DNA of 43,383 nucleotides from an uncultured Alistipes sp. (GTDB taxonomy: Bacteria > Bacteroidota > Bacteroidia > Bacteroidales > Rikenellaceae), in NCBI GenBank assembly GCA_900550375.1, contig URRP01000020.1, forward strand, positions 1-43,383, in the 5' to 3' direction. The notes below the pieces were generated by a model, which had not been told where the DNA came from, searched no databases, and saw nothing but the letters and a program-made list of their open reading frames with translations. The translations under genes were made by a program, and so were the position numbers. Below are positions 32,633-42,105 of this stretch, piece by piece (position 1 is the first letter of the stretch; each line of letters begins with the position of its first letter).

Positions 32633-34639
32633 ATGAGAAATATGAAATTACGGATAAAACAATTTGCGGCGACCGCAGCCGCTCTTTTTCTGGCGCTGGG
32701 CGTGTGGGCACAGCCGACCGCGACCGTGCAGTGGAGCGATTCTGCGGCCGAGACCGCAGACGGAACCTATGAGATTACCTTCACAGGCAAGATTCTCGAC
32801 GGATGGCATACCTATGACCTCCATTCGAGATTCTCCTCGACGGTGGTCACGCTCGAACCCTCCGAAGGGGTCGAACTTGTCGGCGATCCGTTCGAAAAGG
32901 TCGCGGCGAAACGCAGCTTCGACGAAATTTTCAAGGAGGAGATCGGCGAATACGAGGGACAGATCGTCCTCGGACTGCGTGTGCGTCTGACGGCGGCCGA
33001 AGGGGTGCTGAAGGGGAATATCAACTGGCGCTCGTGTCAGGGAACCAACTGCAACATGCCCGAAGACTGGCCGTTCGAGATCAAATTGGGAGTCGCATCG
33101 GCCGTGCAGGAGGCTTCGAGTGAGACGCTTCATCAGACGCCGATCGGAACGTCGTCCGACGCCGCGGAGGATGATCTGCTGGGGTTGATTCTGGTAGCGA
33201 TCGGCTGGGGCCTGCTGGCCTTGCTGACGCCCTGCGTCTTCCCGATGATCCCGATGACCGTATCGTTTTTCCTCAAAGGGAGCGAGTCGGCGGCAGCCGG
33301 CCGGTTCAAGGCGTTGATGTACGGATCGTTCATCGTGCTGCTCTATACAGTTCCCATTGCGGCGATCATTCTGATTACGCGCCTGTTGGGCGGCGACGCC
33401 GTGACGGCCGATATCTTCAACTGGCTGGCGACGCACTGGCTGCCCAACCTGATCTTCTTCATCGTATTTATGGTTTTCGCCGCGTCGTTCTTCGGTGCGT
33501 TCGAGATTACGCTGCCCAGCTGGATGGTCAACAAGAGCGATCGCAATGCCGATCGGGGCGGTCTTCTGGGCGTCTTTTTCATGGCGTTGACGCTGGTGCT
33601 GGTTTCGTTCTCGTGTACGGGTCCGATCGTCGGCTCGGCAATTATCGACGCGACCTCGGGCGCTTTCTGGGCGCCGATCCTTACGATGCTGGTCTTCTCG
33701 ATCACCTTCGCACTGCCCTTCACGCTCTTTGCGATGTTCCCTTCGCTGCTGAAGAACCTCCCCAAGAGCGGCGGCTGGCTCAATTCGGTGAAGGTCGTGC
33801 TGGGGTTCGTCGAGGTGGCGCTGGGCTTCAAATTCCTCAGCGTGGCCGATCAGACCTACCACTGGGGACTGCTCGACCGTGAGGTTTACCTCGCGATCTG
33901 GATCGTCTCGTTCACGATGCTGGGCTTCTATCTGCTCGGCAAACTGCGCTTTGCGCACGACAGCGAGGTGAAGACCCTCTCGGTGACGCGCCTTGCCTTG
34001 GCGATCATCGACTTCACCTTCGTCGTCTATATGATTCCGGGTATGTGGGGCGCGCCGCTCAAGGCGTTGTCGGGCTATCTGCCGCCTCTGCAAACGCAGG
34101 ATTTCATCCTCGGACAGAGTCCCGTCATCGGCGGAGCCGACGGACAGACGACAATCCGCGTCGCTTCCGAACAGGTAAAATACGGCGATTTTCTGGCGAT
34201 GCCGCACGGCATCACGGGCTATTTCGAATGGAACGAAGCGCTGGCCGCTGCGCGTGCCGCCGACAAACCGCTCTTCGTCGACGTGACGGGGCACGGCTGC
34301 GTCAACTGCCGCGAAATGGAGCAGAAGGTACTCTCCGACGCCCGCGTGCAGCAGATCTTGCGCGACGACTACATCGTCGTGGCGCTCTATACCGACGACA
34401 AGGCGCGCGCTGCGAAGGAGGATTGGGTGACCACCGAGGGCGGTACGACGCTCAAGGATATCGGCCGCATCAACTCCTACATCGCCCGTATGCGTTTCAA
34501 TGTCAATGCCCAGCCCAATTATATCGTGGCCGATACCGCCGGCGACGCACTGCTGCCGGCGCGCGGGTACGACCTGAGCGTCGAGGGCTTCATCGACTTT
34601 CTGGAGCGGGGCGTAGCCGAATTTAAAACACGGAAATAG
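32633..34639 (+). CDS. dsbD: Thiol:disulfide interchange protein DsbD
   Basis: Inner-membrane protein of 668 residues that carries reducing power from cytoplasmic thioredoxin to the periplasm. Signal peptide (cleavage near VWAQ), N-terminal DsbD-alpha domain with the cysteine pair C135 and C140 (SCQGTNC), eight-helix core with C201 (LTPCVFPMIPM) and C328 (SFSCTGPIVG), and a C-terminal thioredoxin-like domain with C556-x-x-C559 (GCVNCREME). All three redox pairs are present, so the relay should work. A second in-frame ATG lies at 32642 and is equally possible. The ending YIARMRFNVNAQPNYIV is typical of Bacteroidetes forms. The next gene starts 2 bases later. Confidence 0.95.
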   Translation: MRNMKLRIKQFAATAAALFLALGVWAQPTATVQWSDSAAETADGTYEITFTGKILDGWHTYDLHSRFSSTVVTLEPSEGVELVGDPFEKVAAKRSFDEIFKEEIGEYEGQIVLGLRVRLTAAEGVLKGNINWRSCQGTNCNMPEDWPFEIKLGVASAVQEASSETLHQTPIGTSSDAAEDDLLGLILVAIGWGLLALLTPCVFPMIPMTVSFFLKGSESAAAGRFKALMYGSFIVLLYTVPIAAIILITRLLGGDAVTADIFNWLATHWLPNLIFFIVFMVFAASFFGAFEITLPSWMVNKSDRNADRGGLLGVFFMALTLVLVSFSCTGPIVGSAIIDATSGAFWAPILTMLVFSITFALPFTLFAMFPSLLKNLPKSGGWLNSVKVVLGFVEVALGFKFLSVADQTYHWGLLDREVYLAIWIVSFTMLGFYLLGKLRFAHDSEVKTLSVTRLALAIIDFTFVVYMIPGMWGAPLKALSGYLPPLQTQDFILGQSPVIGGADGQTTIRVASEQVKYGDFLAMPHGITGYFEWNEALAAARAADKPLFVDVTGHGCVNCREMEQKVLSDARVQQILRDDYIVVALYTDDKARAAKEDWVTTEGGTTLKDIGRINSYIARMRFNVNAQPNYIVADTAGDALLPARGYDLSVEGFIDFLERGVAEFKTRK

Positions 34640-34641
34640 CG

Positions 34642-35766
34642 ATGAAAATCTGTATCGTAGGTCCTGCACATCCCTATCGGGGCGGTCTGGCCTCCATCAT
34701 GGAGATCATGGCCCGCACCTTCCGCTCGCGCGGTCATGAGGTGGAGATCAAGACTTTCACGGTGCAATATCCCGCGTTTCTCTTTCCGGGCAAGAGTCAG
34801 ACGGTCGCTACGCTGCCGCCCGAAGACCTTCATATTACGCGGTGCGTTAATACGGTCAATCCCTTCAACTGGTGGCGCGTGGGACGCGCCATCCGCCGCG
34901 AACGTCCCGATTTCGTGCTGATGAAGTACTGGACGCCCTTCATGGCGCCCTGCTTCGGTACGATCGCCCGTCTGGCGCGCGGCAACGGCCATACGCGCAC
35001 GATTTGCCAGATCGACAATGTCGAGCCGCATGAACACCACGTCGTCGACAGACCGCTGAACCGTTATTTTCTCTCGTCGATCGACGGGTTCATCTATATG
35101 TCGGAGCAGGTGCACGAGGAGTTGAAGGCCTATACCTCTGTTCCGGCGCTTTTTTCGCCGCATCCGCTCTTCGAGAATTTCGGCGAAGCCGTTGCGCGCG
35201 ACGCGGCCTGCCGGCATCTGGGACTCGATCCCGAACAGCGATACGCGCTCTTCTTCGGGCTGATCCGTGACTATAAGGGGCTGGATATTCTCTTGGATGC
35301 GTGGACGCGGTTCCGACGGCCGGGACATCGGCTGATCGTAGCGGGGGAGTTCTATGCTTCACGGGAGAAGTACGTCAGGCAAATCGAATCGCTCGGGCTG
35401 GGTGACGAGGTGATTCTGCACGATTTCTTCGTTCCCGACGCTGATGTGAAATATTATTTCTCAGCGGCCGATTTGGTGGTGCAACCCTATAAAACGGCCA
35501 CGCAGAGTGGTGTGACGCAGATCGCCTACCAGTTCGAGCTGCCGATGATCGTCACCGACGTGGGCGGTCTGCCCGAAATCGTCCCCGACGGTCGGGTGGG
35601 TTATGTCTGCCGGCCCGATGCGGAGAGTGTCGCCGAAGCGCTCGGTCGTATTTACGAAGGCGATACGCTCGCGCGGTTCCGTGCCGCCATGCACGAGGAG
35701 AAACGACGTTTTTCGTGGGAAGAGATGTGCAGCCGTATTGCCGAGTTGTACGAGTCGATCCGCTGA
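34642..35766 (+). CDS. Glycosyltransferase family 4 (GT-B fold)
   Basis: Enzyme of 374 residues that transfers a sugar from a nucleotide donor to a lipid or glycan acceptor at the cytoplasmic face. The N-terminal Rossmann half opens with GPAHPYRGGLASIME; the C-terminal half has the donor-binding EFYASREKYVRQI, PYKTATQSGVTQIAYQFELP and VTDVGGLPEIV motifs of the GT4 family. Only 2 bases separate it from dsbD, so it is translated from the same message although no functional link is obvious. Specificity unknown. Confidence 0.9.
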   Translation: MKICIVGPAHPYRGGLASIMEIMARTFRSRGHEVEIKTFTVQYPAFLFPGKSQTVATLPPEDLHITRCVNTVNPFNWWRVGRAIRRERPDFVLMKYWTPFMAPCFGTIARLARGNGHTRTICQIDNVEPHEHHVVDRPLNRYFLSSIDGFIYMSEQVHEELKAYTSVPALFSPHPLFENFGEAVARDAACRHLGLDPEQRYALFFGLIRDYKGLDILLDAWTRFRRPGHRLIVAGEFYASREKYVRQIESLGLGDEVILHDFFVPDADVKYYFSAADLVVQPYKTATQSGVTQIAYQFELPMIVTDVGGLPEIVPDGRVGYVCRPDAESVAEALGRIYEGDTLARFRAAMHEEKRRFSWEEMCSRIAELYESIR

Positions 35767-35787
35767 CCGGCTGTCGCCGCCGAATGA

Positions 35788-35821
35788 CAAGCGCCGCATT
35801 CTGTGAGGAATGCGGCGCTTG
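35788..35821. terminator. Bidirectional hairpin between convergent genes
   Basis: Perfect 14-base inverted repeat CAAGCGCCGCATTC / GAATGCGGCGCTTG around a 6-base loop, between the glycosyltransferase and the MFS gene. No T tract on either side, but the symmetry suits termination or 3'-end protection in both directions. Confidence 0.6.
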
Positions 35822-35836
35822 CATTGGGTGCGGAGG

Positions 35837-37210
35837 CTACTTTTGGATATTGGCTTCTTCCAGCCCGTAGTGCTTCTTGCGGTCTTCGGCTTTGAGCAGG
35901 AAGGCCAGTACGACGGCTACGATGCCGAACAGGGCGAAGATCGCCATCGGCGTGGTGAAGTCGTAGGAGACGTTGCCGTCGGGCAGCGTGAATTTCGAGT
36001 AGCGGTCGATTACCCAGCCGATGAGCATCGGCACGCACATCAGGCCGATGTTCTGTACGTAGAAGATCAACGCATATGCCGTTCCCAGCTGTTTCTGCGG
36101 GATGATCTTCGGTACCGAGGGCCACATGGCCGACGGAACGAGCGAGAAAGCGACGCCCAGCAGAACCATCACGATTAGTGCGAACCACCACTCGTTGAGA
36201 ATAGGCAGTGCAAAGAGAACGTGAACGGCCACCAGCATGATCGCGCCGATCACCATCAGCGTGGCGCCTTTGCCGATGCGGTCGTAGAGCGAGCCGAAGA
36301 GCGGCGTCAGCAGGATCGTACCGAAGGGCAGGATCGCAGGGATGTCGCCGGCCATATCGGGATCGACGCTGTATTTATAGATCATCAGCTGTGCGGCGAA
36401 TTTCAGGAAGGGGAAGACGCCGGCATAAAACATCAGACAGAGCAGTGCGATGAGCCAAAACCCCTTGTTGGTAACCACGAACTTGATGTCGCTGAGCTTG
36501 AAGCCCTCCTCCTCTTCGGTTTGCGTGGCGGCGATCGACTTGTCGAGTCGTTTGTCCATTACGCAGTAGACCAGATAGGCCAGCAGCCCGATGCAGAGCG
36601 CCAGTGCACCGAAGAGCACCGGATAGGAGATGCCGCCCATCGCTGCGGCGATACGGGGGCTGAAGAAAAGCGCGGCGGCTGTTCCCAGACGCGCCATGGC
36701 GACCTGCAACCCGAGCGCCAGCGCCAGTTCGTGACCGGTGAACCACTTGACGATCACTTTCGAAACGGTGATTCCGCAGATTTCGGCGCCCATGCCGAAG
36801 ATAGCGAAGCCGAGTCCGGCCATCCACATCTGGGTCTTGAATCCGAAGAGCATTCCTCCTTCGGGGAAGAGCGGCGAGATGGCGTAGGCCTTCAGAAGCG
36901 CCCCGCCGACCATCAGTCCGCAGGCCATGATGCCCGTAAAGCGTACGCCCATCTTGTCGAGGATGATGCCGCCGAAGAGCAGCATCAGCAGGAAGATGTT
37001 GAGCCAGCTGTAAGCGCCCGAGAACCAGCCGTATTCGGTCGGTGTCCAGCCCATTCCGCCGTCGACGATACCGCGGGTGAGCATATCGCCCAGCGGCGAC
37101 ATCACGTCGGTAATGAAATACCCGCACATCATCGTGAACGAGACGATCAGCATCGCCGTCCAGCGGGCGGTCGACGAGTCGCTCAGTTTGCGTTTGATTG
37201 TTTCAGTCAT
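35837..37210 (-). CDS. Major facilitator superfamily transporter
   Basis: Inner-membrane carrier of 457 residues with twelve predicted helices in two halves, joined by a charged cytoplasmic loop near residues 215-240 (TEEEEGFKLSDIKF). The A-motif-like loop LLFGGIILDKMGVRFTG and the second copy LFGSLYDRIGKGATLM are seen. Substrate cannot be told; the overall pattern resembles the MFSD1-like branch annotated in Bacteroidetes. Start ATG at 37210; no clear TAnnTTTG element precedes it, so it may be read from the upstream TPR gene despite the hairpin between them. Confidence 0.88.
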   Translation of the reverse strand: MTETIKRKLSDSSTARWTAMLIVSFTMMCGYFITDVMSPLGDMLTRGIVDGGMGWTPTEYGWFSGAYSWLNIFLLMLLFGGIILDKMGVRFTGIMACGLMVGGALLKAYAISPLFPEGGMLFGFKTQMWMAGLGFAIFGMGAEICGITVSKVIVKWFTGHELALALGLQVAMARLGTAAALFFSPRIAAAMGGISYPVLFGALALCIGLLAYLVYCVMDKRLDKSIAATQTEEEEGFKLSDIKFVVTNKGFWLIALLCLMFYAGVFPFLKFAAQLMIYKYSVDPDMAGDIPAILPFGTILLTPLFGSLYDRIGKGATLMVIGAIMLVAVHVLFALPILNEWWFALIVMVLLGVAFSLVPSAMWPSVPKIIPQKQLGTAYALIFYVQNIGLMCVPMLIGWVIDRYSKFTLPDGNVSYDFTTPMAIFALFGIVAVVLAFLLKAEDRKKHYGLEEANIQK

Positions 37211-37274
37211 TGATTATTGAATTTGGATAATAGTTCTGTATCGGATCGTGCGTCGCAGGGAGGAGTAAACACGG

Positions 37275-37300
37275 CCGACGGCCGTGGAGCCGGCCGTCGG
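37275..37300 (-). terminator. GC-rich hairpin after the TPR gene
   Basis: CCGACGGCC (37275-37283) and GGCCGTCGG (37292-37300) form a perfect 9-base stem, 27 bases after the TPR stop codon. The T tract is weak (GTTTAC on the minus strand), so attenuation rather than full stop is possible. Confidence 0.5.
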
Positions 37301-37326
37301 AGTCGTGAAAAGAAGCGTTGCGCAGA

Positions 37327-39318
37327 TCATCGTTCGATCGAGGTATATTGTTTCAGAATCTCGTAGGCCTCCTGAATGCCCAGCTCGCCGGCTTTCGACA
37401 TATCGAGACACCCCTTGCGTGTATCTTTCATAAAGATCTGCACCAGACCACGGTTGTAGTAGGCTTCGGCGAATGCGGGGTTCAGCTCGATCGCCTTCGT
37501 GTAGTCGTTGTAAGCCTCGGGCAGTTTCCCCGACAGCGCCATCAGATTCGCGCGGTTATAGTAGGTGTAGGGGAAGTCAGGGTAGAGCTTTGCCGCCTTG
37601 TTCAGGTCGGCGATCGATTCGTCGTAATTGTAGGTGCGCGACTGCGAATTCTGCAACCGTTTGGCCGGATCGGACTCGATGGTGATGCGCTGGTAGGAGT
37701 TGTCGATCGACGAGATGAAGTCGATCATCTCCGCCCGCGTGGTCGAACGGTTCAGGTAGAGGAACGGGTTGGCCGGATACTGGTCGATGGCCGACGTGAA
37801 CGTCCCGACGGCGTTGGTGTACTGCTTGATGAGCGTCTGGGTGATGCCGCGCTGGAACAGCAGCTCCCACGATGCGGGTTCGGCCATCAGCTCGCGGACG
37901 TAGCGCTTGTCCAGCACGACGAGCGAGTCGGCGGGCACGTTGCTTTCGCGGGCGGTGAGCGTCAGATAACTGTTGCCGATGCGGCGGCGGAAGTCGGCTT
38001 CGCGCTGCGAATGATACCGGCCTGCCGAGACGTTCGAAAGGCTGTCGGGCGAGCGGAGCGTGAAACGGAAGAGCGGCAGCAACGCCAACCGGTTGTCGGC
38101 GTTCTTGGCGGTGATGCGTCCGAAGGTGCTGCCTGCGACGTTGGCGTCGAACGACAGCAGCCGGTCGAAACGGTGCGTCGTGTCGGCGTAGATCGAATAG
38201 GTGCTGTCGCTCAGACGGGTCTTGTATTCGGCGATTTTGCGCTGTGCGACATCGCGGTCGCGGCGCGAACCATTCTCATCCTTGAGCAGGTAGCGCAGGC
38301 GGCTGCGGTTGAGATAGGCGTTGGCGAAGTCGGGGTAAAGCTCGATCGCTTTCGTATAGTCCTCGACGGCGTCCTCGACATTGCCCAGCTGCGCCTGAAT
38401 ACCCGCACGATTGTAGTAGACCAGCACGTTTTCCGGCGAGTAGAAGGCCACCTTGTCGTAGTCCTCCAGCGCGCGGTTGTAGTCGCCGATCTGCGAGCGG
38501 ACGATGGCGCGGTTGAAGTAGGTGAGCGAATTGGTCGAATCGAGCTGCAGCACACGGTCGAAATCGGCGAGCGACTGCACGGGGCGGTTGGTGCTGGAGT
38601 AGACGATGGCACGGTTGAAGTAGGAGAGCAGGTAGCTCGAATCGCAGCGGATGGCCCTGTCGAAATCGGCCTCCGCGTCCTTGTAGCGTTGTTGTTTCAT
38701 CTCCAGCTCGCCGCGGCGGTTGTAGCTCGTCGGATTCTCGCGGTTGGTGCGGATCGCCGTATCGAAATCGACGTACGCCTGCGTCGTATCCTTGAGATAG
38801 AGGTAGCAGACGCCGCGGTTGAGATAGGCGTCCGAGACCTTGTTCTCCTGCCGGATAAACTTGTCGAAGTCGTCGATCGCCTCGCGGAACTGCCGGTTCA
38901 GCAGCCGCGTGACGCCCCGGCTGTAATAGGCGTTGGGCAGGTCGGGACGCAGCTCGATCGCTTCGGCGAAATCGGAGAGTGAGTCGTCGTAATTTCCTAA
39001 TCTTGAACGGGTAATGGCGCGATAGGTGAAGGCGGTGGTGAAGACCGGATTCTTCTCGATGGCGGTGGTGAAATCCGCCTCGGCGCCCAGCAGGTCGTCG
39101 AGGTTGTATTTGGCGATACCCCTCAGAAAGTAGCCTTCGTAGGCGTCGTCGTCGAAACGCAGCAGGATGTTGAGCGTACGGATGGCATCCTCGAAATTGT
39201 TGTTGATCATGAACGACCGGCCGACGTAGTAGAAATAGTCCCTGTCGTATTGCGCCCGACTGCCGACGCCGATCGTCAACGCGATCGCCAGCAACACTCC
39301 CGTAATTCCTTTTCGCAT
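37327..39318 (-). CDS. Exported tetratricopeptide-repeat protein
   Basis: Periplasmic or outer-membrane-associated protein of 663 residues. Signal peptide of about 22 residues (cleavage near SRAQ). Residues 25-360 hold about ten TPR units of 34 residues, many with the YxNRG/A and AIxLxPDxxxAY signature (for example DFTTAIEKNPVFTTAFTYRA). A non-repeat section (about 365-480) follows, and three more TPR units end the protein (DYTKAIELNPAFAEAYYNRG). It should serve as a protein-binding scaffold; partners unknown. It follows era by 55 bases with AGGAAT as ribosome binding site and no promoter element, so it is likely cotranscribed with era. Confidence 0.9.
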   Translation of the reverse strand: MRKGITGVLLAIALTIGVGSRAQYDRDYFYYVGRSFMINNNFEDAIRTLNILLRFDDDAYEGYFLRGIAKYNLDDLLGAEADFTTAIEKNPVFTTAFTYRAITRSRLGNYDDSLSDFAEAIELRPDLPNAYYSRGVTRLLNRQFREAIDDFDKFIRQENKVSDAYLNRGVCYLYLKDTTQAYVDFDTAIRTNRENPTSYNRRGELEMKQQRYKDAEADFDRAIRCDSSYLLSYFNRAIVYSSTNRPVQSLADFDRVLQLDSTNSLTYFNRAIVRSQIGDYNRALEDYDKVAFYSPENVLVYYNRAGIQAQLGNVEDAVEDYTKAIELYPDFANAYLNRSRLRYLLKDENGSRRDRDVAQRKIAEYKTRLSDSTYSIYADTTHRFDRLLSFDANVAGSTFGRITAKNADNRLALLPLFRFTLRSPDSLSNVSAGRYHSQREADFRRRIGNSYLTLTARESNVPADSLVVLDKRYVRELMAEPASWELLFQRGITQTLIKQYTNAVGTFTSAIDQYPANPFLYLNRSTTRAEMIDFISSIDNSYQRITIESDPAKRLQNSQSRTYNYDESIADLNKAAKLYPDFPYTYYNRANLMALSGKLPEAYNDYTKAIELNPAFAEAYYNRGLVQIFMKDTRKGCLDMSKAGELGIQEAYEILKQYTSIER

Positions 39319-39373
39319 CGTAGATTCCTTCTTTTCTTCAACGTTAACGCTCTTTGCTGCCGGTTTATTGCCG

Positions 39374-40258
39374 TTATTCGGAATCGTAGCCGAATCGCCG
39401 CAATTGCCGCTGGTCGTTGCGCCAGTCGTCGCTGACTTTGACGAAAAGCTGCAGGAAGACCTTCTTCTGAAGGAACTCCTCCAGCTCTTCGCGGGCCTGT
39501 TGTCCCACTTTCTTGAGTTTCTCGCCCTTGTGGCCGATCAGAATGCCCTTCTGCGAGTTGCGCGCCACGTAGATCACGGCCGAGATATGGTCGATGGCAG
39601 GTTCCTCCTTGTAGGCTTCGATCTCGATCTCGCAGCTGTACGGAACCTCCTTATCGTAGTTGCGCAGAATCTTTTCGCGGATGATTTCCGAGGCGAAGAA
39701 ACGCAGTGTCTTGTCCGTAAGCGTGTCTTTCGGATAGAAAGGCTCACCCTCGGGCAGCAGCGCCAGAATCCGGTCGAAAAGTCCAGAGATGTTGAATCCC
39801 TCCTTGGCCGAAATCGGGATGATCTCCGCCTCGGGCAGCGTCGTGTGCCATTTTTCGACGAGCGTTTCGAGCGCCTCCTGCGTCGTGAGGTCGATCTTGT
39901 TGACCACCACCAGCGTGGGCACTCCGCTCTGACGGATGCGGTCGATGATCTCGGCGGCACGTTCGTCGTCCCGTTCGACGGTGTCGGTTACGTAGAGCAG
40001 CACGTCGGCGTCCGACAAGGCGCCGCGCACGAAATTCATCATCGATTCCTGTAATTTGTAGCTGGGTTTCAGAATGCCCGGCGTATCGGAAAAGACGATC
40101 TGGAAGTCGTCGCCGTTGACGATTCCCAGAATGCGGTGACGCGTGGTCTGCGCCTTGGAGGTGATGATGGAGAGCTTTTCGCCCACCAGCGCGTTCATCA
40201 GCGTCGACTTCCCGACGTTGGGATTCCCGATGATATTGACAAAACCCGATTTGTGCAT
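39374..40258 (-). CDS. era: GTPase Era, 16S rRNA-binding ribosome assembly factor
   Basis: Protein of 294 residues. GTPase motifs are all present: G1 GNPNVGKS (11-18), G2 around QTTRHRILG, G3 SDTPG, G4 NKID and G5 ISAK. The C-terminal KH domain that binds the 3' end of 16S rRNA is seen as RNSQKGILIGHKGEKLKKVG. The start at 40258 gives the normal Era N-terminus and lies 16 bases after the predicted start of transcription; a longer frame to 40525 passes through the promoter and was rejected. Essential gene in most bacteria. Confidence 0.97.
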   Translation of the reverse strand: MHKSGFVNIIGNPNVGKSTLMNALVGEKLSIITSKAQTTRHRILGIVNGDDFQIVFSDTPGILKPSYKLQESMMNFVRGALSDADVLLYVTDTVERDDERAAEIIDRIRQSGVPTLVVVNKIDLTTQEALETLVEKWHTTLPEAEIIPISAKEGFNISGLFDRILALLPEGEPFYPKDTLTDKTLRFFASEIIREKILRNYDKEVPYSCEIEIEAYKEEPAIDHISAVIYVARNSQKGILIGHKGEKLKKVGQQAREELEEFLQKKVFLQLFVKVSDDWRNDQRQLRRFGYDSE

Positions 40259-40280
40259 TTTTACAGGGGTATAATTTGGA

Positions 40281-40311
40281 CAAAGGTAACGATAAAATGA
40301 AAACCGACAAA
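40281..40311 (-). promoter_or_regulatory. Complete promoter of era
   Basis: On the minus strand TTTG (40311-40308) is followed after 19 bases by TACCTTTG (40288-40281). Expected transcript leader is about 16 bases. Confidence 0.65.
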
Positions 40312-40363
40312 GGCCGCAGGTAATTAATTTATCTATCGTATCGTCATAAATCGGAATACAAAC

Positions 40364-40394
40364 TTTGTCTGAACTTGAAAAATGTATATCTTTA
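40364..40394 (+). promoter_or_regulatory. Promoter of the orphan lipoprotein gene
   Basis: TTTG (40364-40367), 19 bases, then TATCTTTA (40387-40394), which differs from TAnnTTTG only in the last base. It lies about 50 bases before the ATG at 40446. Confidence 0.5.
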
Positions 40395-40445
40395 TATCCC
40401 GAAAGGACGCCCCGATGCGGTAAACGGGGCATAATTGCAGTGCGT

Positions 40446-42026
40446 ATGAAATATTCGATTCTGCTGATTTCGCTTTTGTCGTTGGCCTGCACGGATACGG
40501 CACATCGGAAACGTGTCGATGTCATTCATTTTGACAGCGGTTTTTCCCTTTATCAGAATACGATTTACGTGGATATAAAGGGGGAAATGACACATGCTTT
40601 GAAGTACCGAGATAAGTATTATCTTCTTTTCAAGCAGCCTATTTTAAAATACGGCGGTTATGGAAAGAGGGAGTTGTATGTTTTTGCGGACGGGGAGGTC
40701 GAGAAAGCGATTGATATCCCCGGAAAGATGGAAACTGCCTATCTGGATTTTTATGTGAAAAATGACAGTATCATTATAAAATCATATGGGGATGAGCCGT
40801 CTTACTGGCTGGATGCGCAGAATTCTGCATGGAGAGAGGCCGACCACACGGACGATCTGATCTTCGAGGATGATCGGTTTCGGGTTTATTCACTGGATTT
40901 TGGCGAATGGGGCGGAAAGACTTGGTTCGAAGATAAAAATACAGGTGTCGAATATGCAGTCGAAGTGACGACTCCGCTGATTAACCGGATCGGTTCGACC
41001 TATTATTTATCGCGTTCGCAGGAGGTGCTGAAAATCGAAAATCCGTCGGAGCTGAGCGAGTGCACCCCGAATTCTACGTATGAAAAAATCAAGGCGATCG
41101 GTCATCTGCCTGTGTGGCAGGGTCTGCCGGCAGCCTGTGAGATACAGTATCGGAACTCCGCCGCCACGTCCCTGCTCGATCCTTTCGACAGCGGGCATTT
41201 GTCACGGATCGTCTCTTCATTCGTCTGCCGGAATGAATTGCTGCATATCGTCGAGAGCGATACGACGACTTATATCGCTCGGATTAAGAACAATTCGATC
41301 GAGCCGATTCAAAAGATCGGAGAGGGATTTCGCTTTTATAACGGGAATGATTCTTACCGGTGCCGAAATTTGAACGGAACGAATGAATTGTTGAAATTCA
41401 AAGCGCAGGACAAACAGACATTCGGCCTGCTGGAAACGAATGAAGACGAGATGCGCATCTTCTATTTCGTGAATAAAGCCGAATTGGAACCAGAGTCGTG
41501 CGGCGCTGCCCATGCCGACACGGTGTTTACTCGCCGCATGGATCACATCCTTTCCGGCTGGGGACGATTGGAATTGCAGGAAATCGATCGGGCGGAACGA
41601 CAATGGGGGACATTCGAATGTACGCCCGGCCATCCGATCGGTATAGGCGACTGTTGGAATCCAAATAAATATGTAATCGATACTTGTAAATCCTATCTGA
41701 TACGGGAGGATTCATCGATTTCGAATTCGATTATCTATTTTGCTACGCGATCCGACGATTCGGTCAGGGCGATTGTCATGGAGTGGGAGGAAACGAATTT
41801 CGGAGCGATCGATTCGGACACGGACGCGGTCTCGGCATTCAAGCGAAAAGAGGAATTTTTGGAAACGGCCATTACCCGATATGCAGGTTCTCCGATTAAA
41901 AACAAGTCGGAGAAGAACTACACGGAAAAGACGTGGAAAATGTCTGATGGGCGAAAGATCGATCTGTATACGATGAAGAATTTCAATAGGATACGCTTGA
42001 TTATATACAGTTCGAATTCAGATTGA
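40446..42026 (+). CDS. Orphan lipoprotein of unknown function
   Basis: Protein of 526 residues with a lipoprotein signal, lipobox LSLAC (Cys15). The longer in-frame start at 40365 lies within the promoter and was rejected. The body alternates aromatic and charged residues in short strands (ELYVFADGEVEKAIDIPGKM; DDRFRVYSLDFGEWGG), which suggests a beta-propeller-like or beta-rich fold, followed by a helical tail near 455-500. Cysteines occur in several loops. No family was recognised. Its codons are visibly richer in A and T than those of neighbouring genes, and it stands alone with its own promoter and terminator between two housekeeping genes (era and ffh), which fits a recently acquired or fast-evolving gene. 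Confidence 0.8.
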   Translation: MKYSILLISLLSLACTDTAHRKRVDVIHFDSGFSLYQNTIYVDIKGEMTHALKYRDKYYLLFKQPILKYGGYGKRELYVFADGEVEKAIDIPGKMETAYLDFYVKNDSIIIKSYGDEPSYWLDAQNSAWREADHTDDLIFEDDRFRVYSLDFGEWGGKTWFEDKNTGVEYAVEVTTPLINRIGSTYYLSRSQEVLKIENPSELSECTPNSTYEKIKAIGHLPVWQGLPAACEIQYRNSAATSLLDPFDSGHLSRIVSSFVCRNELLHIVESDTTTYIARIKNNSIEPIQKIGEGFRFYNGNDSYRCRNLNGTNELLKFKAQDKQTFGLLETNEDEMRIFYFVNKAELEPESCGAAHADTVFTRRMDHILSGWGRLELQEIDRAERQWGTFECTPGHPIGIGDCWNPNKYVIDTCKSYLIREDSSISNSIIYFATRSDDSVRAIVMEWEETNFGAIDSDTDAVSAFKRKEEFLETAITRYAGSPIKNKSEKNYTEKTWKMSDGRKIDLYTMKNFNRIRLIIYSSNSD

Positions 42027-42057
42027 TGACGGCCGCTATCCTATCGGGTATAACCGA

Positions 42058-42090
42058 ACAACCCTGCAATAGCATTGCAGGGTTGTTTCG
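42058..42090. terminator. Bidirectional terminator between the lipoprotein gene and ffh
   Basis: Perfect 13-base inverted repeat ACAACCCTGCAAT / ATTGCAGGGTTGT with a 3-base loop (42058-42070 and 42074-42086), followed by TTTCGTGTTTC on the plus strand. It lies between convergent genes. Confidence 0.8.
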
Positions 42091-42105
42091 TGTTTCTGTC
42101 CGCGA

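Noticed and set aside
40365..40445. N-terminal extension of the orphan lipoprotein
   Set aside because: It overlaps the promoter and would bury the lipoprotein signal peptide 27 residues inside the protein.
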